Shown: positions 24,307 through 33,777, counted from the first letter of the stretch. The stretch: DNA of 64,000 nucleotides from an uncultured Actinomycetes bacterium (GCA_903825895.1 CAIKCI010000031.1:164027-228026), one strand, 5' to 3'. The notes: generated by a model from the letters alone, not told the origin. Numbers and translations are program-made.

Positions 24307-26753
24307 TAGAGATACTCTTTACGACGCAACCACATCAAGGCAAACCACCCCGCAATTGGGGGCAAGTACGCGGTGAAGAGCCGCTGCACAAAGACCGCTG
24401 CCACCGCAACGTCAGCAGGGATCCCTGCGGCTTTCAATCCAAGGATCATCCCCGCTTCAACAACCCCCATACCCCCGGGCACCGGTGAAACGCCACCCAG
24501 CATTGATCCGATCGTCAACACAAAGAGCAAGACCGGAATCGAGAGGTGGTAACCAAATGCTTGTAGTGCTCCACCGAGGGCCAGTGCCATGGTGATCTGG
24601 GCGATGAACATCCCACCAAAGATCTCGGCGATCTTGGTGGGCAGATGAATCAGGACGGAAAAGTGATCAACGACTTCTTTGAGCCGAGGGACAATTTGGG
24701 CTTTGACCAACTTCCTCCACCGTGGCACGCCCAATGACAGTGCCACGATCAAGCCAATCCCCACCACCAAAACTAAGAGATACTCCAAGATCTTCGTATC
24801 CGAGCCGTGTTTTCCACCCGTCAGCGAACTGATGTGGATCACGCTGATCGCAAAAGGAATCGAGATCAAGAAGAGCACGCCCTTGACAATCCACGATGCC
24901 GTTGAGGTCAGCACCCCAGACGAGACCGCGATCGTCGTATCGATCCCCTGTTTCTGGAAGAAGCGAATACGTGCGGCCATCACAGCGGGCGTCCCTAAGG
25001 CAAGGCCGGCGAAGGTATTCGATAATTCCAAAACGACCACAAGGAGGTAGGGCATGACCGACGTGACTGACCCCATCGTGGCCAGGCCCGAGCCGAAGTA
25101 GGCAAGCTGAGCGATGACCGCAACGACCACCACCCAGAACCAGTTGGCGTGCTCCAAGGTTGACGCCGACTGGGCAACGTGTAAGAAGACGCCGATGAGC
25201 GCCCACCCGCCAATCAAGGTGCCGAGAGCCAAAATCATATTTGTCCAACTCACGCGATGAAGCTCAGCGAGTTTTGGAACCTCAATGTTGGTGACCTTTG
25301 CTCCTTGCTCACGAAGCTCTTTCAATATCGCCCGACTATGGTCTTTGCGGACTTCACTCGACAACGAATTCGGAAGGGCCACGTCTTGCACGTAGGCCAG
25401 CGCCTGCGCCACGCGCTGCGCTCCAAGTACCTTCACGCCAGCGGCCAGCGTTCGCTCCACCCCAACGCCGAGCGATACTGCCACCAGGAGCGCTGCGATA
25501 TCTCGAAGTTGCGCTTCGTCGGTGGCATAGTTCTGCGCTTGATTAAAATCGATGAGGCTCGCATGGTCGCCGTCGATGAGGATCCGATTGAGATCAATGC
25601 CGCCATGTGCGAACCGCTTCTCTCCGAATCCCTTGATGGTGCCAAAAAGCGTCTCGAGGGCTACGTCACTGATGGTTTCTTTTTGGCCAATCAGTGCCAG
25701 CAATGAGGATCCAGAAGGGATGGCTGACACTACGACCGCGTCGTTGTCTGGCCCGGTGAGCCCCGAGGCAACGACTTGCTCCGATGGGCCAGAGGCGGCG
25801 GTTGCCGCGATCAAGGTGAGATAACACTCATGATCGACTTGCGCCACTCGAGTCAAAAGGAAAGGACGAGAGTCATTACGGAGAAAAACAGAACGATAGA
25901 GCTTGGCGAACAACTGACTCTCTTGAGCGTCGCGACCATAGAGCGAAATCCTCATCAATCGGCCGTCATCGGTCTTCCCCTGAAAGCGTGCGAATCCCCA
26001 TTCTTGATGGGGCACAGGCTCGATCGACGTGAAGTTGAGTCCAAAGCCTTTGAGGTTCTCGGCAACGACAGAAGGAGCTGAGATGCCTGTGGGGGAACCA
26101 AAGATGAGATGCGTGGCTGAGGCGGCACCCCAACCCAGCACAATTGAACCGAGAAGACTAAACGGCAGCCCGGCGCCGTAACCAAGACCCGCCAGAATCC
26201 CTAGGGCAAGAATCCCTTCGAGGAGGCGTTGAAAGCCTCGTCCGAGGTAAGGAAGCGCCACGAGCACAAGGGCCACCGATGCCGCATAGATGGGAACGGG
26301 GAAACCAAGGTTCACGCCAGCCAATGACTTCTCAAGACTTTTCGGTAGGTTTGCAGTGACGCCAAAGAGTTGTTGAATGAAATAACTCGTAGCGATTGCC
26401 AAGGCAACGGCGACCACGAGATCCCGAAGAATCTCGATGCGCCGACAAAATGCAGCAACGCCAACCATGATCAGAATCGTTCCAAATGTGGCAATAATCC
26501 AAATGACTTCAACGAGCGTATTCAACCAGTGACGGGTCGGGTAGAACGCGTTGATGATGTTCACCTGGAAGTGCTGATACGAGGTCAGCGACACGACAAA
26601 GTACAGCGCCAAGAGAATTGCGAGAATGAGCTTGGTGACGTCAGACCCACGGCGCCGACGTGATCCATCCCCCCGAGGGGCGACAAAAAACGATGACAGG
26701 GGCCGAGCCTTCGTTGGCGAGGGTGCCGCGGTCTCGGCGGGAGTTATCGTCAT
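24306..26753 (-). CDS. Large membrane protein: kinase-like middle plus LPG-synthase/UPF0104 flippase domain
   Basis: 815 residues. A basic N-terminus, then about six membrane segments (about 40-230). Residues about 245-470 are soluble and kinase-like: FARFQGKTDDGRLMRISLYG (beta strands), FAHGGIDLNRILIDGDHASL (catalytic-loop analogue) and LIDFNQAQ (DFG analogue). The loop reads HGGIDLNR, where a kinase has HxDLxxxN, so activity is uncertain. From about 510 to the end, seven or eight membrane segments with GGVSPVPGGMGVVEAGMILG (about 755-774) match the MprF/UPF0104 flippase domain. It may move a lipid or lipid-linked sugar. Coupled to the LMW-PTP downstream; TAGCGT precedes the ATG by 9 nt. Confidence 0.78.
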   Translation of the reverse strand: MTITPAETAAPSPTKARPLSSFFVAPRGDGSRRRRGSDVTKLILAILLALYFVVSLTSYQHFQVNIINAFYPTRHWLNTLVEVIWIIATFGTILIMVGVAAFCRRIEILRDLVVAVALAIATSYFIQQLFGVTANLPKSLEKSLAGVNLGFPVPIYAASVALVLVALPYLGRGFQRLLEGILALGILAGLGYGAGLPFSLLGSIVLGWGAASATHLIFGSPTGISAPSVVAENLKGFGLNFTSIEPVPHQEWGFARFQGKTDDGRLMRISLYGRDAQESQLFAKLYRSVFLRNDSRPFLLTRVAQVDHECYLTLIAATAASGPSEQVVASGLTGPDNDAVVVSAIPSGSSLLALIGQKETISDVALETLFGTIKGFGEKRFAHGGIDLNRILIDGDHASLIDFNQAQNYATDEAQLRDIAALLVAVSLGVGVERTLAAGVKVLGAQRVAQALAYVQDVALPNSLSSEVRKDHSRAILKELREQGAKVTNIEVPKLAELHRVSWTNMILALGTLIGGWALIGVFLHVAQSASTLEHANWFWVVVVAVIAQLAYFGSGLATMGSVTSVMPYLLVVVLELSNTFAGLALGTPAVMAARIRFFQKQGIDTTIAVSSGVLTSTASWIVKGVLFLISIPFAISVIHISSLTGGKHGSDTKILEYLLVLVVGIGLIVALSLGVPRWRKLVKAQIVPRLKEVVDHFSVLIHLPTKIAEIFGGMFIAQITMALALGGALQAFGYHLSIPVLLFVLTIGSMLGGVSPVPGGMGVVEAGMILGLKAAGIPADVAVAAVFVQRLFTAYLPPIAGWFALMWLRRKEYL

Positions 26754-26762
26754 CGTGGGCCA

Positions 26763-26768
26763 ACGCTA
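26763..26768 (-). promoter_or_regulatory. Possible -10 box TAGCGT for the LPG-synthase-like gene
   Basis: TAGCGT on the minus strand ends 9 nt before ATG 26753; no ribosome site in between. Confidence 0.35.
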
Positions 26769-26790
26769 GCCAAAAGAATGGGTCGAGTCC

Positions 26791-27528
26791 TCACTGCTGC
26801 TCAACAAGTGCCGAAACTCTCACGTCGCTCTCGACTTCAAGCCAGATTCGGCCCGGCTCATGGACCAAGGTGACGATATCGTGCGCTTCAATCGGCCCAT
26901 GGTGGGTCACGCTGGCGGCACGCACGGGGGCGTTCACTACTTCAACAATGGCATCCCACACTGCTGCATTGTTTACGTGGCCAATCACATCGAGATCTCG
27001 TCGGCGGATCTGCCAGGGTTGTCGAATCGCGTGCTCGCCGATTGCATTGTGCGCTATCCGTCCAGAAACTCTTCTTCCTTGGATTGCCTCTCCGTAAACA
27101 GAAAGAAAGCCCTCTGGAATCCGAAGAGGGCGACCACGTCCATCGAGCGGGACCCAGAGCGCCACTCCTTCGACCAGTACTTTTCCATCAACGGAGAGAT
27201 TGGTTCGGCGCTCGGCCCATGCGGCACCCGTACCTGAACACCAGGTAGCGATGTCAACCCGTTCACCAAGACGTGGCCAACGTCCCTGATCGGCTAATCG
27301 AAGTGACGTACGACGTACTACCCAATTACCGCCGGTCTTGAGGCCCGTATTCTCCCAGTCGTCGGTGCCGACGTCTTGCAAGAAACGAACAGCGCCGTCA
27401 AGGCGAAGCTCGCCGTCAACGCTGGAGTCAGAAAGCCGCACCAGCCGATCGGCGACAAATTGACGCCCGATACTTGGACGTGGCGTGAACTCAAGAGCGC
27501 TCAGCGCGAGTGGTGCATCGTTTGCCAC
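26791..27528 (-). CDS. Acyl-ACP thioesterase family protein
   Basis: 245 residues from GTG 27528. Two hot-dog repeats: RLVRLSDSSVDGELRLDGAV, WENTGLKTGGNWVVRRTSLR and GERVDIATWCSGTGAAWAER in the first half, DVIGHVNNAAVWDAIVEVVN (His/Asn-type catalytic region) in the second. The order resembles plant FatA/FatB-like and bacterial acyl-ACP thioesterases (PF01643), which release fatty acids from acyl carrier protein. Substrate chain length cannot be told. A TACGGT box lies 6 nt before the start. Confidence 0.82.
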   Translation of the reverse strand: MANDAPLALSALEFTPRPSIGRQFVADRLVRLSDSSVDGELRLDGAVRFLQDVGTDDWENTGLKTGGNWVVRRTSLRLADQGRWPRLGERVDIATWCSGTGAAWAERRTNLSVDGKVLVEGVALWVPLDGRGRPLRIPEGFLSVYGEAIQGRRVSGRIAHNAIGEHAIRQPWQIRRRDLDVIGHVNNAAVWDAIVEVVNAPVRAASVTHHGPIEAHDIVTLVHEPGRIWLEVESDVRVSALVEQQ

Positions 27529-27534
27529 GACGTA

Positions 27535-27540
27535 ACCGTA
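27535..27540 (-). promoter_or_regulatory. -10 box TACGGT for the leaderless thioesterase gene
   Basis: TACGGT on the minus strand, 6 nt before GTG 27528, in the 52-bp gap after the FAH-family gene. Confidence 0.45.
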
Positions 27541-27580
27541 CTTTCTCCCTCGCCGTCAGGACTTGATAGGCCTCCTGGTG

Positions 27581-28426
27581 CTAGGAGCGACGAGCCGCGA
27601 CCGCTGCGTTGTGAATCTGGCCGAGTCCTTCGATTTCGCTCCGCACGACGTCGCCGGGCTTGAGGAATCGAGGAGGATCGAGGCCCACCCCGGTGCCCTT
27701 GCAGGTTCCGGTGAAGATGACGTCTCCCGGGAGTAGCGGACAGATGTCTGAGATCGCCGAGATCAAGTGGGGCACGCCGTAGATCATGCTGGACGTTCGA
27801 CCATCTTGCATCAGCTCGTCGTTGACCCAACAACGCAGACTGAGGTCGTCAGGGTTCTCGACGTCATCAAGCGTCGTGAGCCACGGACCGATCGGTCCAT
27901 AGTCTCGGTAGGACTTACCCAAGGAGAACTGACCGCCAGCGGCGAATTGCATCGTCCGGTCTGAAATGTCTTGACCGATTGCGAGACCAGCGACGTGCGA
28001 CCAGGCATCTTCCATTGCAACAAAGTCAGCACGCTTGGAGATCACCACGACGAGTTCAACTTCCCAGTCGACACGGTCGCCAGAAAGTTCGAACTCACTA
28101 AAGGGACTCGTCAGAGTTGCGGGGAATTTTGTGAACACGGTCGGCACGGTGGGAATCTCGACACCAACTTCGGTGGCGTGTGCCCCATAGTTCAGACCGA
28201 TCGCAAAAACGTGCGCTGGCATCTCGACGGGAGAGCCAAGATCGGCCTCGCCATACGGTGCAGCGGCACCTTCAAGAAGGGCGGGTGCAGCGGCCAGGAA
28301 TTCGTCCCAACGGGAGTAGATCTCTTGTACGTGTTCTGAGAACTGACCATTTGATGTTTTCTCAATATCAATTGCACCATCACTCGTAAGGAGTGATGCG
28401 CGGCCATTCACGCGGGCAAGTTTCAT
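27581..28426 (-). CDS. Fumarylacetoacetate hydrolase family protein
   Basis: 281 residues from ATG 28426 (MKLARVNGRA); the frame extends seven codons to a TTG. FAIGLNYGAHATEVGVEIP (about 75-93) has the family IGLNYxxHxxE block; WEVELVVVISKRA holds the metal Glu residues, and VIFTGTCKGTGVGLDPPRFL and LKPGDVVRSEIEGLG form the C-terminal signature. Members hydrolyse or decarboxylate 3-acylpyruvates and 2-oxo-acid intermediates of aromatic and other ring catabolism. Downstream of the acyl-CoA dehydrogenase on the same strand, 61 nt away. Confidence 0.87.
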   Translation of the reverse strand: MKLARVNGRASLLTSDGAIDIEKTSNGQFSEHVQEIYSRWDEFLAAAPALLEGAAAPYGEADLGSPVEMPAHVFAIGLNYGAHATEVGVEIPTVPTVFTKFPATLTSPFSEFELSGDRVDWEVELVVVISKRADFVAMEDAWSHVAGLAIGQDISDRTMQFAAGGQFSLGKSYRDYGPIGPWLTTLDDVENPDDLSLRCWVNDELMQDGRTSSMIYGVPHLISAISDICPLLPGDVIFTGTCKGTGVGLDPPRFLKPGDVVRSEIEGLGQIHNAAVAARRS

Positions 28427-28487
28427 ACCATTCCATTCTTCCGACAAGGGGTTTCAGATAATTTAGCCTCCACCGGAGGGGGTGAAT

Positions 28488-29702
28488 TTAACTGAGGTGA
28501 AGACCGGAAATAGCCCGGGCAATAATCAACTGCTGAATCTCTGAAGTTCCCTCAAAAATCGTATAAATCTTGGAGTCTCGGTGCCAACGCTCGACGGGGT
28601 ATTCCCGCACATAGCCGTAGCCTCCGAGTATCTGGATCGCTTCATCGGTGACGCGAACCGCTGTTTCGCCCGCCATCAGCTTCGACATGGATCCCTCACC
28701 ATTTTCAAAGGGCTTACCCGAAGCTGCCATCCACGCAGCACGCCATACCAACAGACGTGAAGCATCGATTTGGGTCTTCATGTTGGCCAACTTGAACGAG
28801 ATGGACTGATTCTCGATGATGGCTTTGCCGAACTGCTTGCGCTCTTTGGCGTAGTCAAGGGCGTATTCATAGGCCGCCCGGGCAATGCCGACCGCCTGTG
28901 CGCCGACGGCTGGCCGGGTTGATTCAAAGGTCTTCATCGCTGCTTGGCCACCGGACTTCTTTCCTTCACGAGCTCTCGCTAAGCGCTCGTCCAGTTTCTC
29001 TTTTCCGCCGAGCAGGTTGGCACCAGGAATGCGGCAATCGTCAAGCACCACTTCTGCGGTGTGTGATGCACGAATGCCCATCTTCTGGAACTTCTGTCCC
29101 ATTGAGATTCCCTTCGTGCCTTCACCAATGACGAAGCTCGCTTGACCTCGGCCGGCAAGTTCAGGATCGACGCTCGCAACGACCACGTGCGTGTTCGCAA
29201 TACCACCGTTGGTGATCCAGGTCTTTGTCCCATTGAGCACCCACTCATCGCTGGCAGCGTCGTAGACCGCACGGGTCTTCAATGAAGAAACGTCAGAGCC
29301 AGCATCAGGCTCGGAAACGCCGAAGGCCCCGAGCTTCAAATCGCCCGGGGTGCCGAAGCACTGAGGAATCCATTCCATCTGTTGAGCCGGTGTGCCATTG
29401 CCCATGATTCCTGCGACGGCCAACGTTGAGCCGATGATGGCCATGCAGATTCCTGCGTCACCCCAGGCCAACTCTTCTAATGCCAACACCATTTTGAGAC
29501 CCGCCGGGTCACTAAATGCATCAGCCATGAAGTCCAGGCCGTAGAGGCCGATTTGCGCAGCCTCTTCAATAATGGGCCACGGGGTCTCTTCTCGCTCATC
29601 CCATTCGTGAGCGGCAGGACGCATGACGTTCTCTGCGAAGTCATGGACCCACTTTTGAATCGTGAGTTGATCCTCACTCAGTTCCATCGAAAAATCTGTC
29701 AT
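28488..29702 (-). CDS. Acyl-CoA dehydrogenase
   Basis: 404 residues from ATG 29702, which has a GGAGGAG site. FAD domains: LGAFGVSEPDAGSDVSSLKT (about 125-144), TKTWITNGGIA, ILGGYGYVREYPVERWHRDS and the catalytic Glu in YTIFEGTSEIQQLI (about 383-396), as in short/medium-chain enzymes. It oxidises an acyl-CoA to the 2-enoyl-CoA and passes electrons to EtfAB, encoded elsewhere in this window. A 20-bp inverted repeat lies 31 nt upstream. The FAH hydrolase follows, so an acyl-CoA degradation unit is likely; the chain specificity is unknown. Confidence 0.93.
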   Translation of the reverse strand: MTDFSMELSEDQLTIQKWVHDFAENVMRPAAHEWDEREETPWPIIEEAAQIGLYGLDFMADAFSDPAGLKMVLALEELAWGDAGICMAIIGSTLAVAGIMGNGTPAQQMEWIPQCFGTPGDLKLGAFGVSEPDAGSDVSSLKTRAVYDAASDEWVLNGTKTWITNGGIANTHVVVASVDPELAGRGQASFVIGEGTKGISMGQKFQKMGIRASHTAEVVLDDCRIPGANLLGGKEKLDERLARAREGKKSGGQAAMKTFESTRPAVGAQAVGIARAAYEYALDYAKERKQFGKAIIENQSISFKLANMKTQIDASRLLVWRAAWMAASGKPFENGEGSMSKLMAGETAVRVTDEAIQILGGYGYVREYPVERWHRDSKIYTIFEGTSEIQQLIIARAISGLHLS

Positions 29703-29732
29703 GTCACTCCTCCGTTGCGAGTGGTACGTCAC

Positions 29733-29752
29733 TTATTACCCAATAGTAATAA
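29733..29752. promoter_or_regulatory. Inverted repeat upstream of acyl-CoA dehydrogenase
   Basis: TTATTAC (29733-29739), CCAATA, GTAATAA (29746-29752): perfect 7-bp arms, AT-rich in a GC-rich surrounding, between the cysS 3' end and the acyl-CoA dehydrogenase start. It suits a dimeric repressor such as a TetR or GntR protein. Confidence 0.55.
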
Positions 29753-29793
29753 CGACTGAAGCGTAGCGTACCCGATCGAAGGGCACAGGTTGA

Positions 29794-31167
29794 TTACCGC
29801 CGAAGTTCGGTCCCACTGGGCGTGTCTTCGACCGTCCAGCCCAGGGCTTGGAGTTGGTCACGAAGGGCATCTGAGGTGGCGAAATCTTTGTTCGCCCGAG
29901 CTTCATCTCGTTGGCGGGCCAAGACCAGCGCTCCCTCGTCGATGTCGCTCTCTTCACTCTTGGCTTCGAGGCCCATCGCTCCGGCGAGACCGAGTGCCGT
30001 GCTCGCCGCTTGCTGGGCGTCCTCGCCCCTTCCTTCATCGAGGGCAGTGTTGGCCGCACTGATGAGATCAAAGATCAATGCCAGCGCTTGGGGAGTTTGG
30101 AGATCATCGTCCATCAAGGTTCGGAACCCGGCAATGGCATCGGCATCTCCATCAAGTTCATGAACCACCGGCGGCATCGTGGGCAACGCTTGAGGGAAGC
30201 GGCGGGCCAATGAGTCCAAGCGGGCGAGTCCACGCTGCGCATCGTCAATGGTGTCGGGCGTCACTTCGATGGGGGCTCGGTAATGCGAGCGCAGGACCAA
30301 GAGTCGATACGCACGAGGGTCAGCCTGGTCTAAGAGGTCCGTCAATGACGTGAAGTTATTTAATGACTTCGACATCTTCTCGCCCCCCACCATGACCCAT
30401 CCGTTGTGGGCCCAGTGGTGAGCGAAGTCTTTCCCTAACGCAACGGCTTGGGCCCGTTCATTTTCATGGTGGGGGAACTTGAGATCCAATCCCCCGCCGT
30501 GAAGATCAAATCCTTCACCCAGCAGCGCTAAGGACATCACGACGCATTCGGTGTGCCAACCGGGCCTGCCCTCACCAAACGGTGCAGGCCAGGTGGGCTC
30601 GCCGGGCTTCGCGTTCTTCCAGAGCGCAAAGTCCAAGGGCGTGTGCTTCTCGTCATTTCCCTCTACTCGTGCTCCCGCACGTAACGATTCCAATGGTTGG
30701 CCGGCCAAGAGGCCATAGCCGTTCACTTTTGCCGTATCGAGATAGACCCCGTCGCTTGTGCGATACGCCAGGTCTTTTTCCAATAACTCAGAGATCATCT
30801 CCACCATGGCATCGACAAATTCCGTGGCATGGGGAATGGCTGTGGGGCGCAGCACGCCGAGTGCGTCCATGGCCTCCCACCACCTCTCTTCGAACTCATG
30901 GGCGACCTCTTCTTCGCTCCGGCCTTCACGTTGGGCCTTCGCGATGATGTTGTCGTCGATATCGGTGATGTTCGAGACGTAGGTAACGCCGAGCCCGGTA
31001 AAGAGAAGGTAGCGGCGCAGCACGTCGAAGACCAGGGTGAATCGGCCGTGGCCCAGGTGGGGAAGGTCGTAGACCGTCGGGCCACAGACGTACATCGCCA
31101 CCTTCCCGGGGTCCCTTAAGGCCAGAGGTCGGATGGTGCCCGTCGCAGTGTCGTGGAGGCTGACCAT
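29794..31167 (-). CDS. cysS: Cysteinyl-tRNA synthetase
   Basis: 457 residues from ATG 31167. The class I HIGH-type motif is PHLGHGR (36-42), the KMSKS motif is in GGEKMSKSLNNFTSL, and the zinc ligands are Cys28 (YVCGPTVY), Cys in WHTECVVMS and His/Glu in FPHHENERAQ. Charges tRNA-Cys. The DALR and C-terminal helices include RDEARANKDFATSDALRDQL, present in CysS but not in MshC, which is shorter. A long in-frame extension upstream is antisense to valS and rejected. It starts 21 bp from the divergent valS and has a leaderless -10 box. Confidence 0.95.
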   Translation of the reverse strand: MVSLHDTATGTIRPLALRDPGKVAMYVCGPTVYDLPHLGHGRFTLVFDVLRRYLLFTGLGVTYVSNITDIDDNIIAKAQREGRSEEEVAHEFEERWWEAMDALGVLRPTAIPHATEFVDAMVEMISELLEKDLAYRTSDGVYLDTAKVNGYGLLAGQPLESLRAGARVEGNDEKHTPLDFALWKNAKPGEPTWPAPFGEGRPGWHTECVVMSLALLGEGFDLHGGGLDLKFPHHENERAQAVALGKDFAHHWAHNGWVMVGGEKMSKSLNNFTSLTDLLDQADPRAYRLLVLRSHYRAPIEVTPDTIDDAQRGLARLDSLARRFPQALPTMPPVVHELDGDADAIAGFRTLMDDDLQTPQALALIFDLISAANTALDEGRGEDAQQAASTALGLAGAMGLEAKSEESDIDEGALVLARQRDEARANKDFATSDALRDQLQALGWTVEDTPSGTELRR

Positions 31168-31173
31168 GAGTTC

Positions 31174-31179
31174 TAGGCT
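31174..31179 (+). promoter_or_regulatory. Possible -10 box TAGGCT for valS
   Basis: TAGGCT with 9 nt to the valS ATG at 31189. It lies in the same 21 bp that hold the cysS promoter, so the two boxes overlap. Confidence 0.4.
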
Positions 31180-31180
31180 A
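31175..31180 (-). promoter_or_regulatory. -10 box TAGCCT for leaderless cysS
   Basis: TAGCCT on the minus strand, 7 nt before ATG 31167. Its -35 zone lies inside the first codons of valS. Confidence 0.55.
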
Positions 31181-31188
31181 GTGAGGCT

Positions 31189-33777
31189 ATGGCGACTCCG
31201 TTGAATCCTAAAGACCCCTCCCAGCGGTCCATCCCCGAAAAGCCCACGCTTGACGGTCTTGAGTCGCAGTGGGCCCAAACGTGGGAGGCCAATGGTACCT
31301 ATCGGTTCCGCCGTTCGACGAAGCGCTCTGACGTCTTCTCGATTGATACCCCACCGCCGACGGTCTCGGGTTCTCTTCATATCGGCCATGTGTTCAGTTA
31401 CACCCATACCGATGTCGTCGCTCGTTACCAGCGCATGCGGGGCAAGGACGTCTTCTATCCCATGGGGTGGGATGACAATGGACTCCCCACCGAGCGGCGC
31501 GTCGAGAACTACTTCGGCGTCCGCTGTGATCCCACGCTCCCTTTTGACCCCAGCTTCACCCCACCGGAAAAGCCCGACGAGAAGAATCGCATCTCGATCT
31601 CCCGGCCCAACTTTGTCGCTCTTTGTCTGCAACTCACCGAGCGTGACGAAATCATCTTTAAAGAACTCTGGACCGCCCTCGGCGTCAGCGTCGACTGGAC
31701 GTTCGAGTACGCCACGATCGGCGAAGGCGCTCAACGGGCCTCGCAGCGAGCCTTCTTGCGCCAGCTCGCCCGTGGTGAGGTCTATCAAAGCGAAGCGCCA
31801 ACCCTGTGGGACGTCGACTTTCGCACGGCGGTCTCACAGGCCGAGCTCGAAGACCGAGAACGCCCGGGGGCTTATCACAAGCTCGCTTTTGCGAGAAGCG
31901 ACGCGACGGGTTCTGTCACCATAGAAACCACTCGACCCGAGCTCCTTGCTGCCTGTGTGGCACTTGTGGCCCACCCCGATGATGCGCGCTACCAGCCACT
32001 CTTTGGCACCACGGTCATCACCCCACTGTTTGGGGTTGACGTTCCCGTCATGGCCCACGAGTTAGCTGATCCTGAAAAGGGTTCAGGGATCGCCATGATC
32101 TGTACCTTTGGCGATACCACTGACGTGATCTGGTGGAAAGATCTCTCCCTCCCCACGCGCACCATCATCACTCCCGATGGGCGCATCGGCCACGCTCCAT
32201 TCGGTGAGTCCGGTTGGGAGTCACGTGATGTCGCTGCGGCACAGGGATTCTTTAGTGAACTTGAAGGCAAGAACATCTTTCAAGCACAAAAACGAATCGT
32301 CGAGCTACTGGGTGAGTGCGGTGCACTCCTCGAAGAGCCCCGAGCCATCACTCACCAGGTCAAGTTCTATGAAAAAGGTGACCGGCCTCTTGAGATCGTG
32401 AGTTCTCGCCAGTGGTTTGTCGCCACGTTGTCCATGCGAGAACAACTCTTGAGCGACGCTGAGCACCTTGCCTGGCATCCCGGCTACATGTCCCACCGCT
32501 TGAAGAGCTGGATCGAAGGCTTGAACTCCGACTGGAACATTTCACGTCAGCGATACTTTGGCGTACCGTTCCCCCTTTGGTACGGCGTCAACACCGATGG
32601 CACCACGAACTTTGAAGATCGGCTAGTACCTGATGAGTCGTTGCTTCCCATCGATCCCTCAACCGACGTCCCTCGCGGGTTCGACGAAGCACAACGTGGC
32701 CAACCCGGCGGATTCGTCGGCGAGGGCGACGTGATGGACACCTGGGCCACAAGTTCGCTCACGCCCCAGATCGCTGGGCGTTGGATCGACGATCCTGAGC
32801 TCTTTGCCAGCGTCTTCCCGATGGATGTGCGCCCACAAGGCCACGACATCATCCGCACCTGGTTGTTCTCGACCCTGGTTCGCTCGGAGTTGGAGTTTGA
32901 TGAACTCCCCTGGAAAAATGCCACCATCTCGGGTTGGATTTTGGACCCAGATCGAAAGAAGATGTCAAAGTCAAAGGGTAATGTCGTCACCCCCTTGCCG
33001 CTGCTTGAAGAGCACGGCGCTGACGCTGTGCGCTACTGGGCGGCCAATGGTCGACCCGGCACCGACACCGCAATCGACGAAGGGCAGATGAAGATTGGTC
33101 GGCGCTTGGCCATCAAACTCCTTAATGCCTCACGCTTTGCACTCGGCCGATTAGGCGAGAACCCGCTGCCTGCGCCTTTGGCGATCACAACCCCCCTCGA
33201 TCGAGATCTCACGACCCAGTTAGCCGCACTCGTCACCGAGGTGACCAGCGCGTTCGAGGAGTTTGACTACGCCCGAGCTCTTGAGCGTACCGAGTCATTC
33301 TTCTGGAAGTTCTGCGACGACTACGTCGAACTCGTCAAGACTCGTGCCTACGGCGACCCAGCAGATGAGGCGACCTTGTCGGCACAAGCGGCCCTCGCTC
33401 TGTCGCTTTCCGTGCTCTTGCGCCTCTTCGCTCCGTTCCTGCCTTTCGTCACCGAAGAAGTATGGAATTGGTTTCAAGAAGGATCCATTCACACAGCTCC
33501 TTGGCCGTCGCTCGAAGAGTTCCCGACTCTTGAACCAGCTGACGGCGTCTTTGATGCAGTCAGCACCGCCCTTGGCATGGTGCGCAGAGAAAAGACCAAC
33601 GCCAAGCGTTCGATGCGCACCCCAGTTCAGCGAGCCGTCTTCTACGACGACGTGACCGTCATCGAGCGAATTGAAGCAGCTCGAGGCGACCTTATTGATT
33701 CGGGTGGCATTCTCGATCTGGCGTTACACCAAGGCTCGCCAGCGATCGAGATCACGCTGGCCGCTGACCAGACATAG
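31189..33777 (+). CDS. valS: Valyl-tRNA synthetase
   Basis: 862 residues. HIGH motif in GSLHIGHVFSYTHTDVVARY (61-80), YPMGWDDNGLPTERRVENYF, the editing domain region VTIETTRPELLAACVALVAHP, the class I catalytic segment VMDTWATSSLTPQI, and KMSKSKGNVVTPLPL with KMSKS at 591-595. The GWDDNGLPTERRV form and the DVDFRTAVSQAELEDRE stretch identify ValS over IleS/LeuS. C-terminal anticodon-binding domain from about 660. It lacks an obvious long C-terminal coiled coil of classical ValS. Divergent from cysS. Confidence 0.94.
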   Translation: MATPLNPKDPSQRSIPEKPTLDGLESQWAQTWEANGTYRFRRSTKRSDVFSIDTPPPTVSGSLHIGHVFSYTHTDVVARYQRMRGKDVFYPMGWDDNGLPTERRVENYFGVRCDPTLPFDPSFTPPEKPDEKNRISISRPNFVALCLQLTERDEIIFKELWTALGVSVDWTFEYATIGEGAQRASQRAFLRQLARGEVYQSEAPTLWDVDFRTAVSQAELEDRERPGAYHKLAFARSDATGSVTIETTRPELLAACVALVAHPDDARYQPLFGTTVITPLFGVDVPVMAHELADPEKGSGIAMICTFGDTTDVIWWKDLSLPTRTIITPDGRIGHAPFGESGWESRDVAAAQGFFSELEGKNIFQAQKRIVELLGECGALLEEPRAITHQVKFYEKGDRPLEIVSSRQWFVATLSMREQLLSDAEHLAWHPGYMSHRLKSWIEGLNSDWNISRQRYFGVPFPLWYGVNTDGTTNFEDRLVPDESLLPIDPSTDVPRGFDEAQRGQPGGFVGEGDVMDTWATSSLTPQIAGRWIDDPELFASVFPMDVRPQGHDIIRTWLFSTLVRSELEFDELPWKNATISGWILDPDRKKMSKSKGNVVTPLPLLEEHGADAVRYWAANGRPGTDTAIDEGQMKIGRRLAIKLLNASRFALGRLGENPLPAPLAITTPLDRDLTTQLAALVTEVTSAFEEFDYARALERTESFFWKFCDDYVELVKTRAYGDPADEATLSAQAALALSLSVLLRLFAPFLPFVTEEVWNWFQEGSIHTAPWPSLEEFPTLEPADGVFDAVSTALGMVRREKTNAKRSMRTPVQRAVFYDDVTVIERIEAARGDLIDSGGILDLALHQGSPAIEITLAADQT

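Noticed and set aside
31168..31788. 207-codon N-terminal extension of cysS
   Set aside because: It is antisense to valS; CysS begins at MVSLHDT with the typical family N-terminus and a leaderless box.
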